Counted from the first letter of the stretch, positions 49,688 to 59,804 are shown. The stretch is DNA of 64,000 nt from Deferribacter autotrophicus (GCF_008362905.1 NZ_VFJB01000010.1:1-64000); one strand, 5' to 3'. Program-made: numbers and translations. The notes: generated from the sequence alone by a model not told the origin.

Positions 49688-51112
49688 TTAGCTTAAATTG
49701 AATACCACCATCCTAACTTCTGTCATTTCATCTACAGCGTATTTCACACCCTCACGGCCAAGGCCTGAAAGCTTAACACCGCCATAAGGCATATTGTCAA
49801 CCCTGAATGTTGGAACGTCATTCACTATTACACCACCAAAGTCAAGCCTATTAATCAGATAAAAAGCAGTATTTATATCCTGAGTAAACACACCCACCTG
49901 CAACCCGTATTTTGTATCATTAACAAGCCTGATTGCCTCATCTAAATTATTATATTTAAACAAACTTACTACAGGTGCAAAGACTTCATCCTTAACCACC
50001 TTCATATCGCTTGTGCAATTTTCAAGCACTGTAGGATAATAAATACTGCCTTTTCTCTTTCCACCTACAAGTATTTTGGCCCCCTGGCTAACAGCTTCAT
50101 TCACCCACTGTTCAACCCTTTCAGCCTCTTTTAAATCTATCATAGGGCCAACTACAACATCATCTTTCAACTGGTCACCTACTCCCATCCCTTCCAGACT
50201 TTTTACATACATATCTTTAAATTCATCATAAATACTCTCATGGATATAAATCCTCTGCACACTTATACACACCTGACCAGAATTTGCAAACCCGCCAACC
50301 ACACATGTGGGCAAAGCTTTTGCAATATCAGCATCTTTATGAACAATTACAGGCCCATTATTTCCAAGCTCTAATGTAACTCTCTTAGTCCCTGATTTTG
50401 CCTTTATCTGTAGTCCCACTTCAGGAGAACCTGTAAATGTAATTTTAGCCACTTTATCTGATTCAACTAAAGCATTACCCACCGTTGAACCAGAACCAAC
50501 GACAATATTTATCCCTTCTGCAGGAAATCCTGCTTCAAGAATCACTTCCACAAGCTTGATTGCTGTAATTGGCGTAGATGAGGCAGGTTTCAAAACAACA
50601 GGGCAACCAGCAGCAATACCAGGGCCTACTTTATGAGCAACAAGGTTCAGTGGAAAATTAAATGGAGTAATAGCACCCACAACCCCAATAGGATGCCTCT
50701 TATAATATCCAAACCTGTTTTTACCACTTGCCGCAGCATCAAGAGCAACTACTTCTCCATTATCACTTCTTGCTACATCAGCACTAAATTTAAATGTCTC
50801 GATAGCACGTGCCACTTCCCCTCTTGCAAATTTGATCGCTTTACCAGACTCTAGTGAAATTGTTTTTGCAAAATCCTCTGCTCTATCCTGAAGAAGCATT
50901 GCAATTTTTTCAAGGATCTCCCCTCTTTCTTTTGCTGTTAGGGAAGCAACTTTTTCCCTTGCCGCATATGCTGTATTTATAGCAAACTCAACCTCTTTTT
51001 TACTTGCTTCATAAACTCTTGCTATAACTTCTCCATTATAAGGATTAGTTACATCAAGAACTTTTTCTGTTTCTCTCCACTTTCCTCCAAAAAACAATTT
51101 TTTTGTTTCCAT
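49688..51112 (-). CDS. NAD(P)-dependent aldehyde dehydrogenase
   Basis: This 474-residue enzyme oxidises an aldehyde to the acid. It shows GVVGAITPFNFPLNLVAHKVGPGIAAGCPVVLKP, TFTGSPEVG, the general base in TLELGNNGP and the catalytic cysteine in NSGQVCISVQRIYIH. The end motif GGVKLSGLGREG is also present. It resembles the lactaldehyde/glyceraldehyde-type branch, but substrate cannot be fixed. It is the last gene of the importer operon, 39 bases after the alcohol dehydrogenase, so it probably acts on the aldehyde made by that enzyme. Confidence 0.92.
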   Translation of the reverse strand: METKKLFFGGKWRETEKVLDVTNPYNGEVIARVYEASKKEVEFAINTAYAAREKVASLTAKERGEILEKIAMLLQDRAEDFAKTISLESGKAIKFARGEVARAIETFKFSADVARSDNGEVVALDAAASGKNRFGYYKRHPIGVVGAITPFNFPLNLVAHKVGPGIAAGCPVVLKPASSTPITAIKLVEVILEAGFPAEGINIVVGSGSTVGNALVESDKVAKITFTGSPEVGLQIKAKSGTKRVTLELGNNGPVIVHKDADIAKALPTCVVGGFANSGQVCISVQRIYIHESIYDEFKDMYVKSLEGMGVGDQLKDDVVVGPMIDLKEAERVEQWVNEAVSQGAKILVGGKRKGSIYYPTVLENCTSDMKVVKDEVFAPVVSLFKYNNLDEAIRLVNDTKYGLQVGVFTQDINTAFYLINRLDFGGVIVNDVPTFRVDNMPYGGVKLSGLGREGVKYAVDEMTEVRMVVFNLS

Positions 51113-51151
51113 GTTATCCTCCTGTTTTTTTTCAAAATTTATCTTAATTTA

Positions 51152-52309
51152 TTAAAAAGCAGCTTTATAAATGCTATATGCATCTTCTTTTTTTAATTCT
51201 CTAGGATTATTAACCAATAACCTTTCTTGCTTCATTGCATCTTCTGCCATCATTTCTAAATCCGACTCACCTACACCAACTTCTCTTAACTTAGTTGGCA
51301 AATTTAATTTTTTAATCAACCCTTCTAATTCTTCTATGTATTTCTCGGCTATTTCTTCGTTAGAACCTTTAAAATCAATATTTGGGAAAGTAACCCTTGC
51401 TAATTCCGCATAATATTTTGATGCAAGAGGTAAGTTAAATCTCATAACATGTGGTAAAACTAATGAATTACTTAACCCATGAGGCACATGAAAATGCCCA
51501 CCAATAGGATAAGCTAACGCATGGACAGCAGCAACAGGTGAATTTGCAAATGAAATACCTGCTATAGTTGCGCCTAACAGCATATTTGACCTTGCTTCAA
51601 CATCACTTCCAGTGAATACAGCTTTTTCAATATTTGTTCCAAGCAAATTCAAGGCCTCTTTAGCAAAAGCATCTGAAATTTTATTCTTTTTATATTTGCT
51701 TGTATAAGATTCAATAGCATGTACCATAGCATCAATGCCAGTCATCGCTGTAATTTTAGGCGGTAAATTCAAAGTTAAAATAGGATCAAGTAAGGCAACA
51801 TCAGCATATAATATTTTAGAGACAACACCCTTTTTCTCGTTTATACCTGTAGTAACTATTGCTATAGGCGTAACTTCTGATCCTGTACCTGCCGTTGTAG
51901 GTATTTGAATTAAAGGAAGCCTTTCACCTTTTGCTTTATCAACTCCATAAATATTTTCTAAATTTTGTTCAGAAATTGATAAAAATGAAACTAGCTTAGC
52001 AACATCCATTGAGCTACCACCACCAAAACCAATTATACCATCAACAGATTCTTTTTTAGCAGTGTCAACAGCTCTTAATACAATTTCTTCTGGTGGATCT
52101 GCTACCACTTCAGAAAATATACAATAATCTAATCCTCCCTCTATCAAAACTTTTTCAACATTATCAACTAATTCATTCTCAATCAAACCTTTGTCAGTCA
52201 CAATTAAAAACTTTTTAATCCCATACTCGCTAGCTAAATCATTAAGCTTAGTTAATGAATTAACTCCAAATATTAAATTTTTCACAGTTTGAAATGAAAA
52301 CTCTTTCAT
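51152..52309 (-). CDS. iron-containing (group III) alcohol dehydrogenase
   Basis: This 385-residue enzyme has the NAD-binding GFGGGSSMDVAKLVSFL (about 94-110), QIPTTAGTGSEVTPIAI and metal ligands in ALLDPILT, GIDAMVHAIESY and GLSNSLVLPHVM. HALAYPIGGHFHVPHG carries the histidine ligands. Length is normal. It should interconvert an alcohol and aldehyde with NAD(H). It follows the livF-type gene by 12 bases and works in series with the aldehyde dehydrogenase. Confidence 0.93.
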   Translation of the reverse strand: MKEFSFQTVKNLIFGVNSLTKLNDLASEYGIKKFLIVTDKGLIENELVDNVEKVLIEGGLDYCIFSEVVADPPEEIVLRAVDTAKKESVDGIIGFGGGSSMDVAKLVSFLSISEQNLENIYGVDKAKGERLPLIQIPTTAGTGSEVTPIAIVTTGINEKKGVVSKILYADVALLDPILTLNLPPKITAMTGIDAMVHAIESYTSKYKKNKISDAFAKEALNLLGTNIEKAVFTGSDVEARSNMLLGATIAGISFANSPVAAVHALAYPIGGHFHVPHGLSNSLVLPHVMRFNLPLASKYYAELARVTFPNIDFKGSNEEIAEKYIEELEGLIKKLNLPTKLREVGVGESDLEMMAEDAMKQERLLVNNPRELKKEDAYSIYKAAF

Positions 52310-52321
52310 AATTATCTCCTT

Positions 52322-52978
52322 TTAATTAATATTTTCCTGCTTTACAATCGTACCCCTTTCTATATAAAAAATCATATCCAATAATCCTACAGCATGTTTA
52401 TACTCTGACTCAGTTATTAATATTGTAGTACCTAGTGATTTTAACTTTTGAAGTAGTTCAAGTAATCTTTTTGCTAACGCTGGAGCTACCCCTTCAAAAG
52501 GCTCGTCTAATAATAATATGCTTTTTCCAACAACAAGAGCCCTAGCTAAAGCAACCAATTTTTGTTGTCCACCACTCAACTGCGAAGCTTTTTTTTTAGC
52601 AAATTTTTTTATTTCTGGAATCATTGAATAAATTAAATCAAGCTTCTCATCATAATTATTTGATTTAAGGGACCACAATGGAAGCAATATATTTTCCTGC
52701 ACGGTTAAATCAGGAACTAATCTTCTATCTTCAGGCATATAACCGATACCATATTTAATACGATTATATGGTGGATAATTTACAATATTTTCATTATTAA
52801 ACAATATTTCTCCAGATTTTATTTTTAAAACCCCCATAATAGATCTTAATAATGTAGTTTTGCCAGCTCCATTTCTACCAACTAAACCTGCAAAAATACC
52901 ATTTGGTATTGATAATGAAAGTTTCCTAATTATTGGTATCTTATTAATTTCAACATCTAACTCCTTAATTTCTAACAT
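52322..52978 (-). CDS. livF: LivF-type ABC importer ATPase
   Basis: This 218-residue ATPase has GLVGRNGAGKTTLLRSIMG (Walker A), the LivF-type PEDRRLVPDLTVQENI, the signature SQLSGGQQKLVALARAL and SILLLDEPFEGVAP. It powers a branched-chain amino acid-type (HAAT) importer together with the LivG-type protein. The family also moves amides, urea and other small molecules, so the name gives class rather than substrate. Confidence 0.92.
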   Translation of the reverse strand: MLEIKELDVEINKIPIIRKLSLSIPNGIFAGLVGRNGAGKTTLLRSIMGVLKIKSGEILFNNENIVNYPPYNRIKYGIGYMPEDRRLVPDLTVQENILLPLWSLKSNNYDEKLDLIYSMIPEIKKFAKKKASQLSGGQQKLVALARALVVGKSILLLDEPFEGVAPALAKRLLELLQKLKSLGTTILITESEYKHAVGLLDMIFYIERGTIVKQENIN

Positions 52979-52999
52979 CTTGAACTCCTCTTGATATCC

Positions 53000-53737
53000 T
53001 TATCCTATAACATATTTTCTTACTAATTCATCTTTCAACACTTCATTTTTATGCCCATCTGCTATAATCCTACCTTCATGAAATGCAATAACTCTCTTAG
53101 AATATCGTTCTATTAATTCCATATCATGTTCTATAAACAGACATGTAGAATTCATATTCGAAACCACTTGAAATATTCTGTCCATTAATGGAATTTTTTC
53201 ATCAGCAGCAACACCACTTGTTGGCTCATCTAAAATGATAACCTCAGAATTTCCAAGGGTTGCCATACATATATCTAATAATTTTCTTACCCCTTGTGGT
53301 AGAGCTGAAACAAAATGATCTTTGTAGTCAATTAAGCCAAAGTTCTCAAGTTGCACAATACATTTTTGGACTCTATCATCATTCTTTATCAATTTAAAGA
53401 AAGCTAGTTTCTCATTATTTAAAAGAGCTTCAGCAATAAGCATATTTTCTAATACAGTTAAGCTAGTAAAAAGCTGTGATATTTGAAAAGAACGTCTAAT
53501 TCCAAGTTTGACAATATACTCAATATTATAATGAGTAATATCTTTCTTTTTATATAATACTTTTCCATGATCTGGTTTTAGATATCCCGTGATGATATTA
53601 ACAAAAGTTGTTTTCCCAGCCCCATTTGAGCCAATAATTCCTATCAATTCATTCTTTTTAATCACGACGTTGATATCATTTAGTGCCACACTACCACTAA
53701 AATTCTTCTTTACATTTAACGTTTCTATAATTGTCAC
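53000..53737 (-). CDS. livG: LivG-type ABC importer ATPase
   Basis: This 245-residue ATPase has GIIGSNGAGKTTFVNIITG, VKLGIRRSFQISQLF, EVIILDEPTSGVAADE and the H-loop FIEHDME. The signature reads SALPQGVRKLLDICMA instead of the usual LSYGQQR-like form, an unusual variant. The C-terminal KRVIAFHEGRIIADG tail is typical for LivG. It is encoded between livF and livM with short gaps. Confidence 0.92.
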   Translation of the reverse strand: MTIIETLNVKKNFSGSVALNDINVVIKKNELIGIIGSNGAGKTTFVNIITGYLKPDHGKVLYKKKDITHYNIEYIVKLGIRRSFQISQLFTSLTVLENMLIAEALLNNEKLAFFKLIKNDDRVQKCIVQLENFGLIDYKDHFVSALPQGVRKLLDICMATLGNSEVIILDEPTSGVAADEKIPLMDRIFQVVSNMNSTCLFIEHDMELIERYSKRVIAFHEGRIIADGHKNEVLKDELVRKYVIG

Positions 53738-53746
53738 ATTACCCCC

Positions 53747-54697
53747 CTAATTATTAACAACTTTTTTAAATTTCTTAAACACTGATAAAATTCCATTAGG
53801 TAAAAATATTATAATTATTAATAATGAAATTCCTAAAATTAACTGCCATAAATAAGGGAAGTAATTATAAGCATAAGTACGTATTAACTCATAAACAATG
53901 CTTGCAAATAAAGGACCAAATACATTATAAATTCCACTCATTAACCCAATAAAAACAAACTCTCCAGATGTGCTCCAATATGCCAAATCTGGATCAACAT
54001 GCCCTGTCACTAAAGCAACTAATGCCCCTCCAATACCAGCTAAAATGGAAGAAAAAATATAATTTGCATACACAAGCTTGAAAACATTACCACCTAAATA
54101 CTCAACTCTAATCTCATTTTCTTTAATTCCAAACGCTACAAAACCAAACTCTGAATTAAAAAATTTATAATTAACAATAGTTATTAACATAGATAAAACT
54201 AAACAATAACTAATTAACACTATATCTTTTATATTACCTATTAACGTAACACCAAACACAGTAACTTTATCAATATTAAAGCCATCTGTACTACCTAAAT
54301 ATGGAATTTTTACAATTAAGGCATATAAAATCATTGACAACGCCATAGTAAACATAGCAAAAAAGATATCTCTGTATTTACATAATATTAAACCTGTTAT
54401 AACACTAACCAACACTACTGTTATTATCGTAATAATAAGAATTAAATTTATTTCGTATACCATAAAATTATTAATTAATAATCCCACAACATAACCACCT
54501 ATACCATAGAAGAATCCTTGACCAAAAGAAACTAACCCCATTCTCATTAATAGTACTATTCCAACTACAACAATTCCTTTTGCTAATGATATTTTAAGTA
54601 TAAAACTCAACCATTCAGGAACAACAAAACTTAATACAAATAATAAAATATAAACGATTAAAATCATTAAATAGTCTTTGCTTTTCTCAAACATCAT
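53747..54697 (-). CDS. livM: LivM-type ABC importer permease
   Basis: This 316-residue protein has about nine or ten hydrophobic segments. The LivM pattern is visible: LLMRMGLVSFGQGFFYGIGGYVVG, FNIDKVTVFGVTL and the EAA-like coupling loop RVEYLGGNVFKLVYANYIFSSILAGIGGAL. It forms the membrane channel with the LivH-type protein. It overlaps livH by four bases. Confidence 0.9.
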   Translation of the reverse strand: MMFEKSKDYLMILIVYILLFVLSFVVPEWLSFILKISLAKGIVVVGIVLLMRMGLVSFGQGFFYGIGGYVVGLLINNFMVYEINLILIITIITVVLVSVITGLILCKYRDIFFAMFTMALSMILYALIVKIPYLGSTDGFNIDKVTVFGVTLIGNIKDIVLISYCLVLSMLITIVNYKFFNSEFGFVAFGIKENEIRVEYLGGNVFKLVYANYIFSSILAGIGGALVALVTGHVDPDLAYWSTSGEFVFIGLMSGIYNVFGPLFASIVYELIRTYAYNYFPYLWQLILGISLLIIIIFLPNGILSVFKKFKKVVNN

Positions 54698-55587
54698 ATT
54701 TTCCTCACAACTGATTTGTAAAATAAACCTTGAGGTCTAAATAATAACACCAATGCCATAACTACATAAATAACAAAGAGATCAAATTGAGGAAAATAAT
54801 GTATAGCAAAAGATCTCGCAAGTCCTACAATTAGTGCCCCTAATAAAGAACCTTCAATACTTCCCAATCCCCCTATCACAACAACAGCAAACGAAACAAT
54901 AATTACTTCAACACCAATACCGGGCACAACAGAAATTGCAGGTGCAGTTAAGGCTCCTGCTACTGCACTTAAACTACATCCTAATAAAAACGTAAACAGA
55001 AATATTTTTGATACATTTATTCCTAAACAAACACTTACTTCCCTATCAAAAATAACTGCTAGTATCTTTTTACCAACTATAGTTTTGTTGATCATAAACC
55101 ATAGCAAAAACCCAATTAATAAAGCTACCAAAATCAAAAATAAATCATACCCAACAAATGAGACATTACCTAGACTTATATTTCCAAACATTGTATACGG
55201 CTGATATGCAAAATACCCATCTACTCCCCACACTAATTTTATAATATCTTCAAACATCAACAATACTGCATAAGTAACTAAAACCATAAGTACTTCATCA
55301 TTCCCATACATATAACGCAATAAAAACTTTTCCAAAATAAATCCTGTAATAATTGCTATAATAATAGAACTAACTATATACAATAAAAGTGCTATAAAAT
55401 TATTCGTGTAATATCCATAATACCAAACTATTATAGAGGCTGCTGTATATGCTCCAATGGCATAAAAGCTCCCGTGCGCCATATTCAAAATTCTCATTAC
55501 ACCATATATTAAAGTCAATCCCACAGCTATTAAAAATATCCAAGAAGAATATATTAAAGCATCCACAAGCACTATCAATACTTCCAT
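54694..55587 (-). CDS. livH: LivH-type ABC importer permease
   Basis: I place the start at 55587 (297 residues) because GGAGG lies just before it; an ATG five codons upstream lacks this. The protein has about eight membrane segments and the LivH motifs LIAVGLTLIYGVMRILNMAHGSFYAIGAY and the coupling region SVCLGINVSKIFLFTFLLGCSLSAVAGAL. FAVVVIGGLGSIEGSLLGALIVG is also conserved. It pairs with LivM. Confidence 0.9.
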   Translation of the reverse strand: MEVLIVLVDALIYSSWIFLIAVGLTLIYGVMRILNMAHGSFYAIGAYTAASIIVWYYGYYTNNFIALLLYIVSSIIIAIITGFILEKFLLRYMYGNDEVLMVLVTYAVLLMFEDIIKLVWGVDGYFAYQPYTMFGNISLGNVSFVGYDLFLILVALLIGFLLWFMINKTIVGKKILAVIFDREVSVCLGINVSKIFLFTFLLGCSLSAVAGALTAPAISVVPGIGVEVIIVSFAVVVIGGLGSIEGSLLGALIVGLARSFAIHYFPQFDLFVIYVVMALVLLFRPQGLFYKSVVRKI

Positions 55588-55655
55588 GACTCCTCCAATC
55601 ATAATCCAGACCGGCTATAGATACCGGTCTGAATTTAACTACAATTCGTATATAT

Positions 55656-56954
55656 TTAATTACATTTAGCACCAGGAAATCCTTGATTAATCCAATCTAG
55701 TGTTTTAACTCCGTCAGGAGGGCTAACGCATTCTGGAGAAAATATTACTACGTCTTTAACTGAAGGTTTACCATCTTTTTTAGTAAATTTTCCAACAGGA
55801 ATTTCTTGAACTGCTTGATGTCCCTTACCAAGTCTCATATAAACTTTTCCACTTGGTGCTTCAAATTCAGCATATTCAAAAGCCTTAACAATTTTTTCTT
55901 TATCTTTAACACCAGCTTTGTCTACAGCATACTTAAGTCCAAGTATCGCTTGAGCCATTTTATAAGCAGGATATGTTGGAGGGATTCCATATTTTTTAAT
56001 AAAATTTTTCCTAAACCATCTGTTCAACTCATTATCAGGGGCATAAACTCCAAACCTTCCTCTTCCAGCACCTAATATAGCACCTTCAGGCATTTGACCT
56101 TTTAACCTAAACATAGCAGTTTCACCACAAGAAAGAATTGGTGTCTGTTTTTTAAATAAACCTCTTGCAGATGCTTGTAATATGAATGCCTCCATATCTC
56201 CACCCCAGAAACTGCTATGAATATATTGAGCAGGTTTACTCATTAAAGTAGAAATTTCAGCACCATATTGCCCTGCAAATAATTTTGGAAAAAGGACGGC
56301 CTTGAACTCTATATCTGGTTTTAATGTTTTTAATGCAGAGGAAAACTCATTCCAAGAATCTATTCCCCATGAATAGTTTTGATTTATTGCAGATACATAT
56401 TTTAAATTAGGATCTGTCTTAATTAAATATCTTGCTAATGCAATACTCTCTATTGCTGAATGAGTGCCTGTACGAAATACGTATTTATATGAATTTTCTT
56501 CAAAAATTCTATGTGTACCACAATCAAAAAATACTGTGATTGTACCAAGCTCATCAGCTACAGGAGCTATAGCTAAACAATCTCCGCTTGATATATAGCC
56601 TACAACTGCATCAACTTTTTCTCTTAAAACTAAATTTTTAAATTCTGCAACTTGCTTTGTTGTCCCTCCAGCTTCATCTATAACAACTGGAATTATTTTC
56701 ATGCCAGCAAAGCCTTTTGAATTATAAGGTGCAGGTAATTTTCCTTTATTAATAGCATCAACCACTAAATCTGCAGCATTTTTTGCAGGAACACCAAAAG
56801 GTCCAGCTGCTGCTCCTGATAGAAAGGTTACAACGCCTAATTTAAATACTTCTGCTTTTACTGAACTATTAACTAAGCTTATTAAAAATATAAAGATCAT
56901 AAAAAATGATGCAATCTTGCTTAAGCTCTTAAACATAAAACTCATAATACGCAT
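55656..56954 (-). CDS. LivK/AmiC-type periplasmic substrate-binding protein
   Basis: This 432-residue protein has a signal peptide (hydrophobic stretch about 12-28, cleavage near residue 35). A type I periplasmic binding fold with LGVVTFLSGAAAGPFG, EAGGTTKQVAEFKNL, SSGDCLAIAPVADELG and YSWGIDSWNEF follows. GGAGG precedes the start. It is the first gene of the importer operon. Ligand cannot be named; linkage to alcohol and aldehyde dehydrogenases suggests a small alcohol or related compound. It is a paralogue of the sensor-associated protein at 58530-59804. Confidence 0.88.
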   Translation of the reverse strand: MRIMSFMFKSLSKIASFFMIFIFLISLVNSSVKAEVFKLGVVTFLSGAAAGPFGVPAKNAADLVVDAINKGKLPAPYNSKGFAGMKIIPVVIDEAGGTTKQVAEFKNLVLREKVDAVVGYISSGDCLAIAPVADELGTITVFFDCGTHRIFEENSYKYVFRTGTHSAIESIALARYLIKTDPNLKYVSAINQNYSWGIDSWNEFSSALKTLKPDIEFKAVLFPKLFAGQYGAEISTLMSKPAQYIHSSFWGGDMEAFILQASARGLFKKQTPILSCGETAMFRLKGQMPEGAILGAGRGRFGVYAPDNELNRWFRKNFIKKYGIPPTYPAYKMAQAILGLKYAVDKAGVKDKEKIVKAFEYAEFEAPSGKVYMRLGKGHQAVQEIPVGKFTKKDGKPSVKDVVIFSPECVSPPDGVKTLDWINQGFPGAKCN

Positions 56955-57001
56955 GACATCCTCCTTTACTTTTATTTACTACACAGCTGCATTTTTTTAT
57001 T

Positions 57002-57017
57002 TGCAATTTTGATGCCA
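57002..57017 (-). promoter_or_regulatory. sigma-54 promoter of the importer-dehydrogenase operon
   Basis: Minus-strand TGGCATCAAAATTGCA fits TGGCAC-N5-TTGCA with one mismatch and exact GG/GC spacing. It lies 48 bases before the binding-protein gene. Confidence 0.8.
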
Positions 57018-57069
57018 TCAAAAAAACCCTGTTCTATTAATGGATACTATTATTCTTTTCTATCTAATG

Positions 57070-57096
57070 ATGAGCGCTTTTTTACCAATATGAGCG
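57070..57096. promoter_or_regulatory. candidate activator-binding direct repeats
   Basis: ATGAGCG occurs at 57070-57076 and 57090-57096, each followed within one base by a T-run. The 20-base period and the place about 55-80 bases upstream of the sigma-54 promoter suit NtrC-type activator sites. Confidence 0.4.
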
Positions 57097-57174
57097 GTTT
57101 TGAACTATCATTAATGTGTTGATTTTATTGTTTTTTTGTATTATATTTTTTGAAAAATATAGGTAACTAAATCT

Positions 57175-58527
57175 ATGTTATATAATAAAAGTGTTTTAAT
57201 TATTGACGACGAAAAAAAATTAGTCAAATCATTGTCTATAACATTAGAAAATCTAGGTATATCAACATATAAAGCATATAATGGGAAAACTGGTTTTGAA
57301 ATTGCCTTAAAAACAAAACCAAAAATAATTTTATTAGATATGCGTTTGCCAGATATTAATGGTTTAGAACTACTTAAAGATCTAAAAACTGAACTACCTG
57401 ATACTGTTGTTGTAATTATTTCAGCTTACGGTGATGTTCGTACAGCAATAAACGCCGCCAAAAATGGTGCTACTGATTTTCTAACTAAACCGTTTGATAT
57501 CAATGATATCATTAATTTAATAAAGGATGTTAACACCTTAAACAATAACTGTAATGACATTGAAATTCTAAATCAACTTATTGGAGAATCTCAAATAATA
57601 AAAAATCTAAAAAACAATTTAGTTAGGATTGCAAAAAGTTCCACTGACAAAATCCTTATTTATGGAGAAACAGGAACTGGAAAATCCTTAATTGCTCGTG
57701 CAATACATGAACTATCAAATCGTAAAAATAATCCTTTTGTAGAACTTAATTGTTCAACTATTCCTACTGAATTATTTGAAGCAGAACTTTTTGGTGCTGA
57801 AAAAGGCTCATACACAGGTGCAATTACAAGAAGAGAAGGTTTAGTGGAATTAGCCAATAACGGTACACTTTTTTTAGATGAAATATCAGAATTGCCTCTT
57901 AATCTTCAATCAAAATTCCTAAGTTTTTTAGAAAATAAAAAGTTTCGTCCCTTAGGATCTAAAAATGAACTATATGCAAATGTACGAATTATAGCGGCGA
58001 CTAATAAAGATCTTAGTGACTTAGTTGAATATGGAGAATTTAGAGCTGATCTTTATTATAGATTAAACATAATAACTGTACATATTCCTCCATTGCGTGA
58101 GAGAATTGAAGATATACCTTTACTTTGCGAATATTTTGTAAATCATTTTGCATTTAAAGAAAATACCAAAAAAATTGTTTTAACAGATGAAGTTTTAAAA
58201 ATTTTCAAGAACTATATGTGGCCAGGTAACATAAGAGAGCTTAGAAATTTAATTGAACGTTTAACAATATTATATCCTGGAGAAACAATCACTCAACAAC
58301 ATCTACCACCTGAATTTTACCATACACAAGATAACTTTAAACACGATAGTCAATTAAAAGCACATAACTCTGATAGTATATTAAAAGAAAAATTAATGAC
58401 TACTGAGTATAACTTAATCTTAGAAGCATTAAAAACAACTAACTATCATAAAAGTAAAGCTGCAGAATTATTAGGAATTTCTCGTCATGCACTGAAAAGA
58501 AAATTAAAAAAATACGGTATTAGTTAA
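57175..58527 (+). CDS. sigma-54-dependent response regulator (NtrC family)
   Basis: This 450-residue protein has a receiver domain (IIDDEKKLVKSL, phospho-acceptor D53 in LLDMRLPDING). The AAA+ domain has GETGTGKSLIA, the sigma-54 contact loop GSYTGA and LFLDEISELP. The C-terminal Fis helix-turn-helix is KAAELLGISRHALKRKLKKY. It is divergent from the importer operon whose sigma-54 promoter lies in the shared gap, so that operon is the likely target. The next gene starts after two bases. Confidence 0.94.
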   Translation: MLYNKSVLIIDDEKKLVKSLSITLENLGISTYKAYNGKTGFEIALKTKPKIILLDMRLPDINGLELLKDLKTELPDTVVVIISAYGDVRTAINAAKNGATDFLTKPFDINDIINLIKDVNTLNNNCNDIEILNQLIGESQIIKNLKNNLVRIAKSSTDKILIYGETGTGKSLIARAIHELSNRKNNPFVELNCSTIPTELFEAELFGAEKGSYTGAITRREGLVELANNGTLFLDEISELPLNLQSKFLSFLENKKFRPLGSKNELYANVRIIAATNKDLSDLVEYGEFRADLYYRLNIITVHIPPLRERIEDIPLLCEYFVNHFAFKENTKKIVLTDEVLKIFKNYMWPGNIRELRNLIERLTILYPGETITQQHLPPEFYHTQDNFKHDSQLKAHNSDSILKEKLMTTEYNLILEALKTTNYHKSKAAELLGISRHALKRKLKKYGIS

Positions 58528-58529
58528 AC

Positions 58530-59804
58530 ATGAAATCTATTAAATTAATCATCTTAATTTTTTTATTAACATTCTCGTTTAACTCTTATAGTAATGGAAC
58601 ATTGATTTTAGGGTTTCCACCAAAGTCAGCAAATGTTAGAGTTGGTTGTCTTTATCCTCTAAGTGGTCGTAATAAATTATATGGTTTAGATAGCATAGAA
58701 GCTATTAAGTTAGCTTTAAAAGAAAATAACAATACATCATTAAAAATCAGTGTTATAATTGAAAATACAAAATCAAAACCATATATTGCTGCTAAATTAG
58801 CTAATTATTTAATAAAAAAGTATAAAGTTAATTTTTTATGCGGTGTAGTAAGTTCAGCAGTTGCTCTTACTGTAACCAAAATTGCTAAAAATGAAAAAAT
58901 ACCTTTTTTAGGTACAGATCATTCATCTTCAAGATTAACAATTGAAGAGTTTCATAAGTATTACTTTCGAGTAACTAACAATACCTTACAATCAATGAGT
59001 GCTGGAGCTTTATTTTTAAAAGAATTAAAAGAAAAACTTAAATGGAAAACAATTGCTTTTATTGGCCCTGATTATGAGTATGGACATAGAGCCTGGATGG
59101 ATTTAAAATTAGCATTAAAAAGTCTTAATATTAAATTTAAAATTGTTGGTGAATATTGGCCGAAATTATTTGAACCTGATTATACATTATACATTCAAAA
59201 TTTATTAAGAAATAAACCAGATATTCTTATTAATGCTCATTGGGGACAGGATTTAGTTGCCTTTTTGAGGCAAGCAAAAAATTTTGGTCTTTTAGATAAA
59301 GTCATATTTTGTAATTTTGATACTGGAGGAAACTATGAGGTAATGGCTTCTCTTCAAAGTGAATTACCCTCGGGACTTATTTTAGGCGCAAGGCATTATA
59401 ATAACTGGCCTCAAACAAAAGATAATATAAACTTTGTAAATTCTTTTTTTAAACAAACAAATAGATATCCCAGTTATGTTGCACACGGTGCTTATGCAGG
59501 TATAAAAGTGATTTTCGAAGTATTAAAAAAAGTTAAACACATTAACAACAAAGAAGAAATTATAAAAGCATTAGAACATTTAAAAATTAAATTGCCTAAA
59601 GATCCAGATAATTTTACATCATTTTTTAATCCAAAGACTCATCAAATAATGCAAGTCATAGCACTTGGTGAGACAGTTCCTAATTTTAATTATCCACCTG
59701 CTACACGCATGTTAGGTAATTGGAAAATATACTATCCTACAGCTTTAGAACAAATAATAAATAGTGTAAGAAATAAATATCTAACTCAAAATGTCAATTA
59801 TTAA
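58530..59804 (+). CDS. LivK-like periplasmic binding protein in a two-component operon
   Basis: This 424-residue protein has a signal peptide (MKSIKLIILIFLLTFSFNSYS). A type I periplasmic binding fold with VGCLYPLSGRNKLYGLDSIEA, VVSSAVALTVTKIA, GPDYEYGHRAWMDL and INAHWGQDLVAFLRQAKNFGL follows. The same blocks occur in the importer's binding protein (WGIDSWNEF, HSSFWGGDMEAFILQASARGL), so the two are paralogues and may bind related ligands. It lies between regulator and kinase genes and overlaps the kinase by 14 bases, which suggests a sensor role. Confidence 0.85.
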   Translation: MKSIKLIILIFLLTFSFNSYSNGTLILGFPPKSANVRVGCLYPLSGRNKLYGLDSIEAIKLALKENNNTSLKISVIIENTKSKPYIAAKLANYLIKKYKVNFLCGVVSSAVALTVTKIAKNEKIPFLGTDHSSSRLTIEEFHKYYFRVTNNTLQSMSAGALFLKELKEKLKWKTIAFIGPDYEYGHRAWMDLKLALKSLNIKFKIVGEYWPKLFEPDYTLYIQNLLRNKPDILINAHWGQDLVAFLRQAKNFGLLDKVIFCNFDTGGNYEVMASLQSELPSGLILGARHYNNWPQTKDNINFVNSFFKQTNRYPSYVAHGAYAGIKVIFEVLKKVKHINNKEEIIKALEHLKIKLPKDPDNFTSFFNPKTHQIMQVIALGETVPNFNYPPATRMLGNWKIYYPTALEQIINSVRNKYLTQNVNY

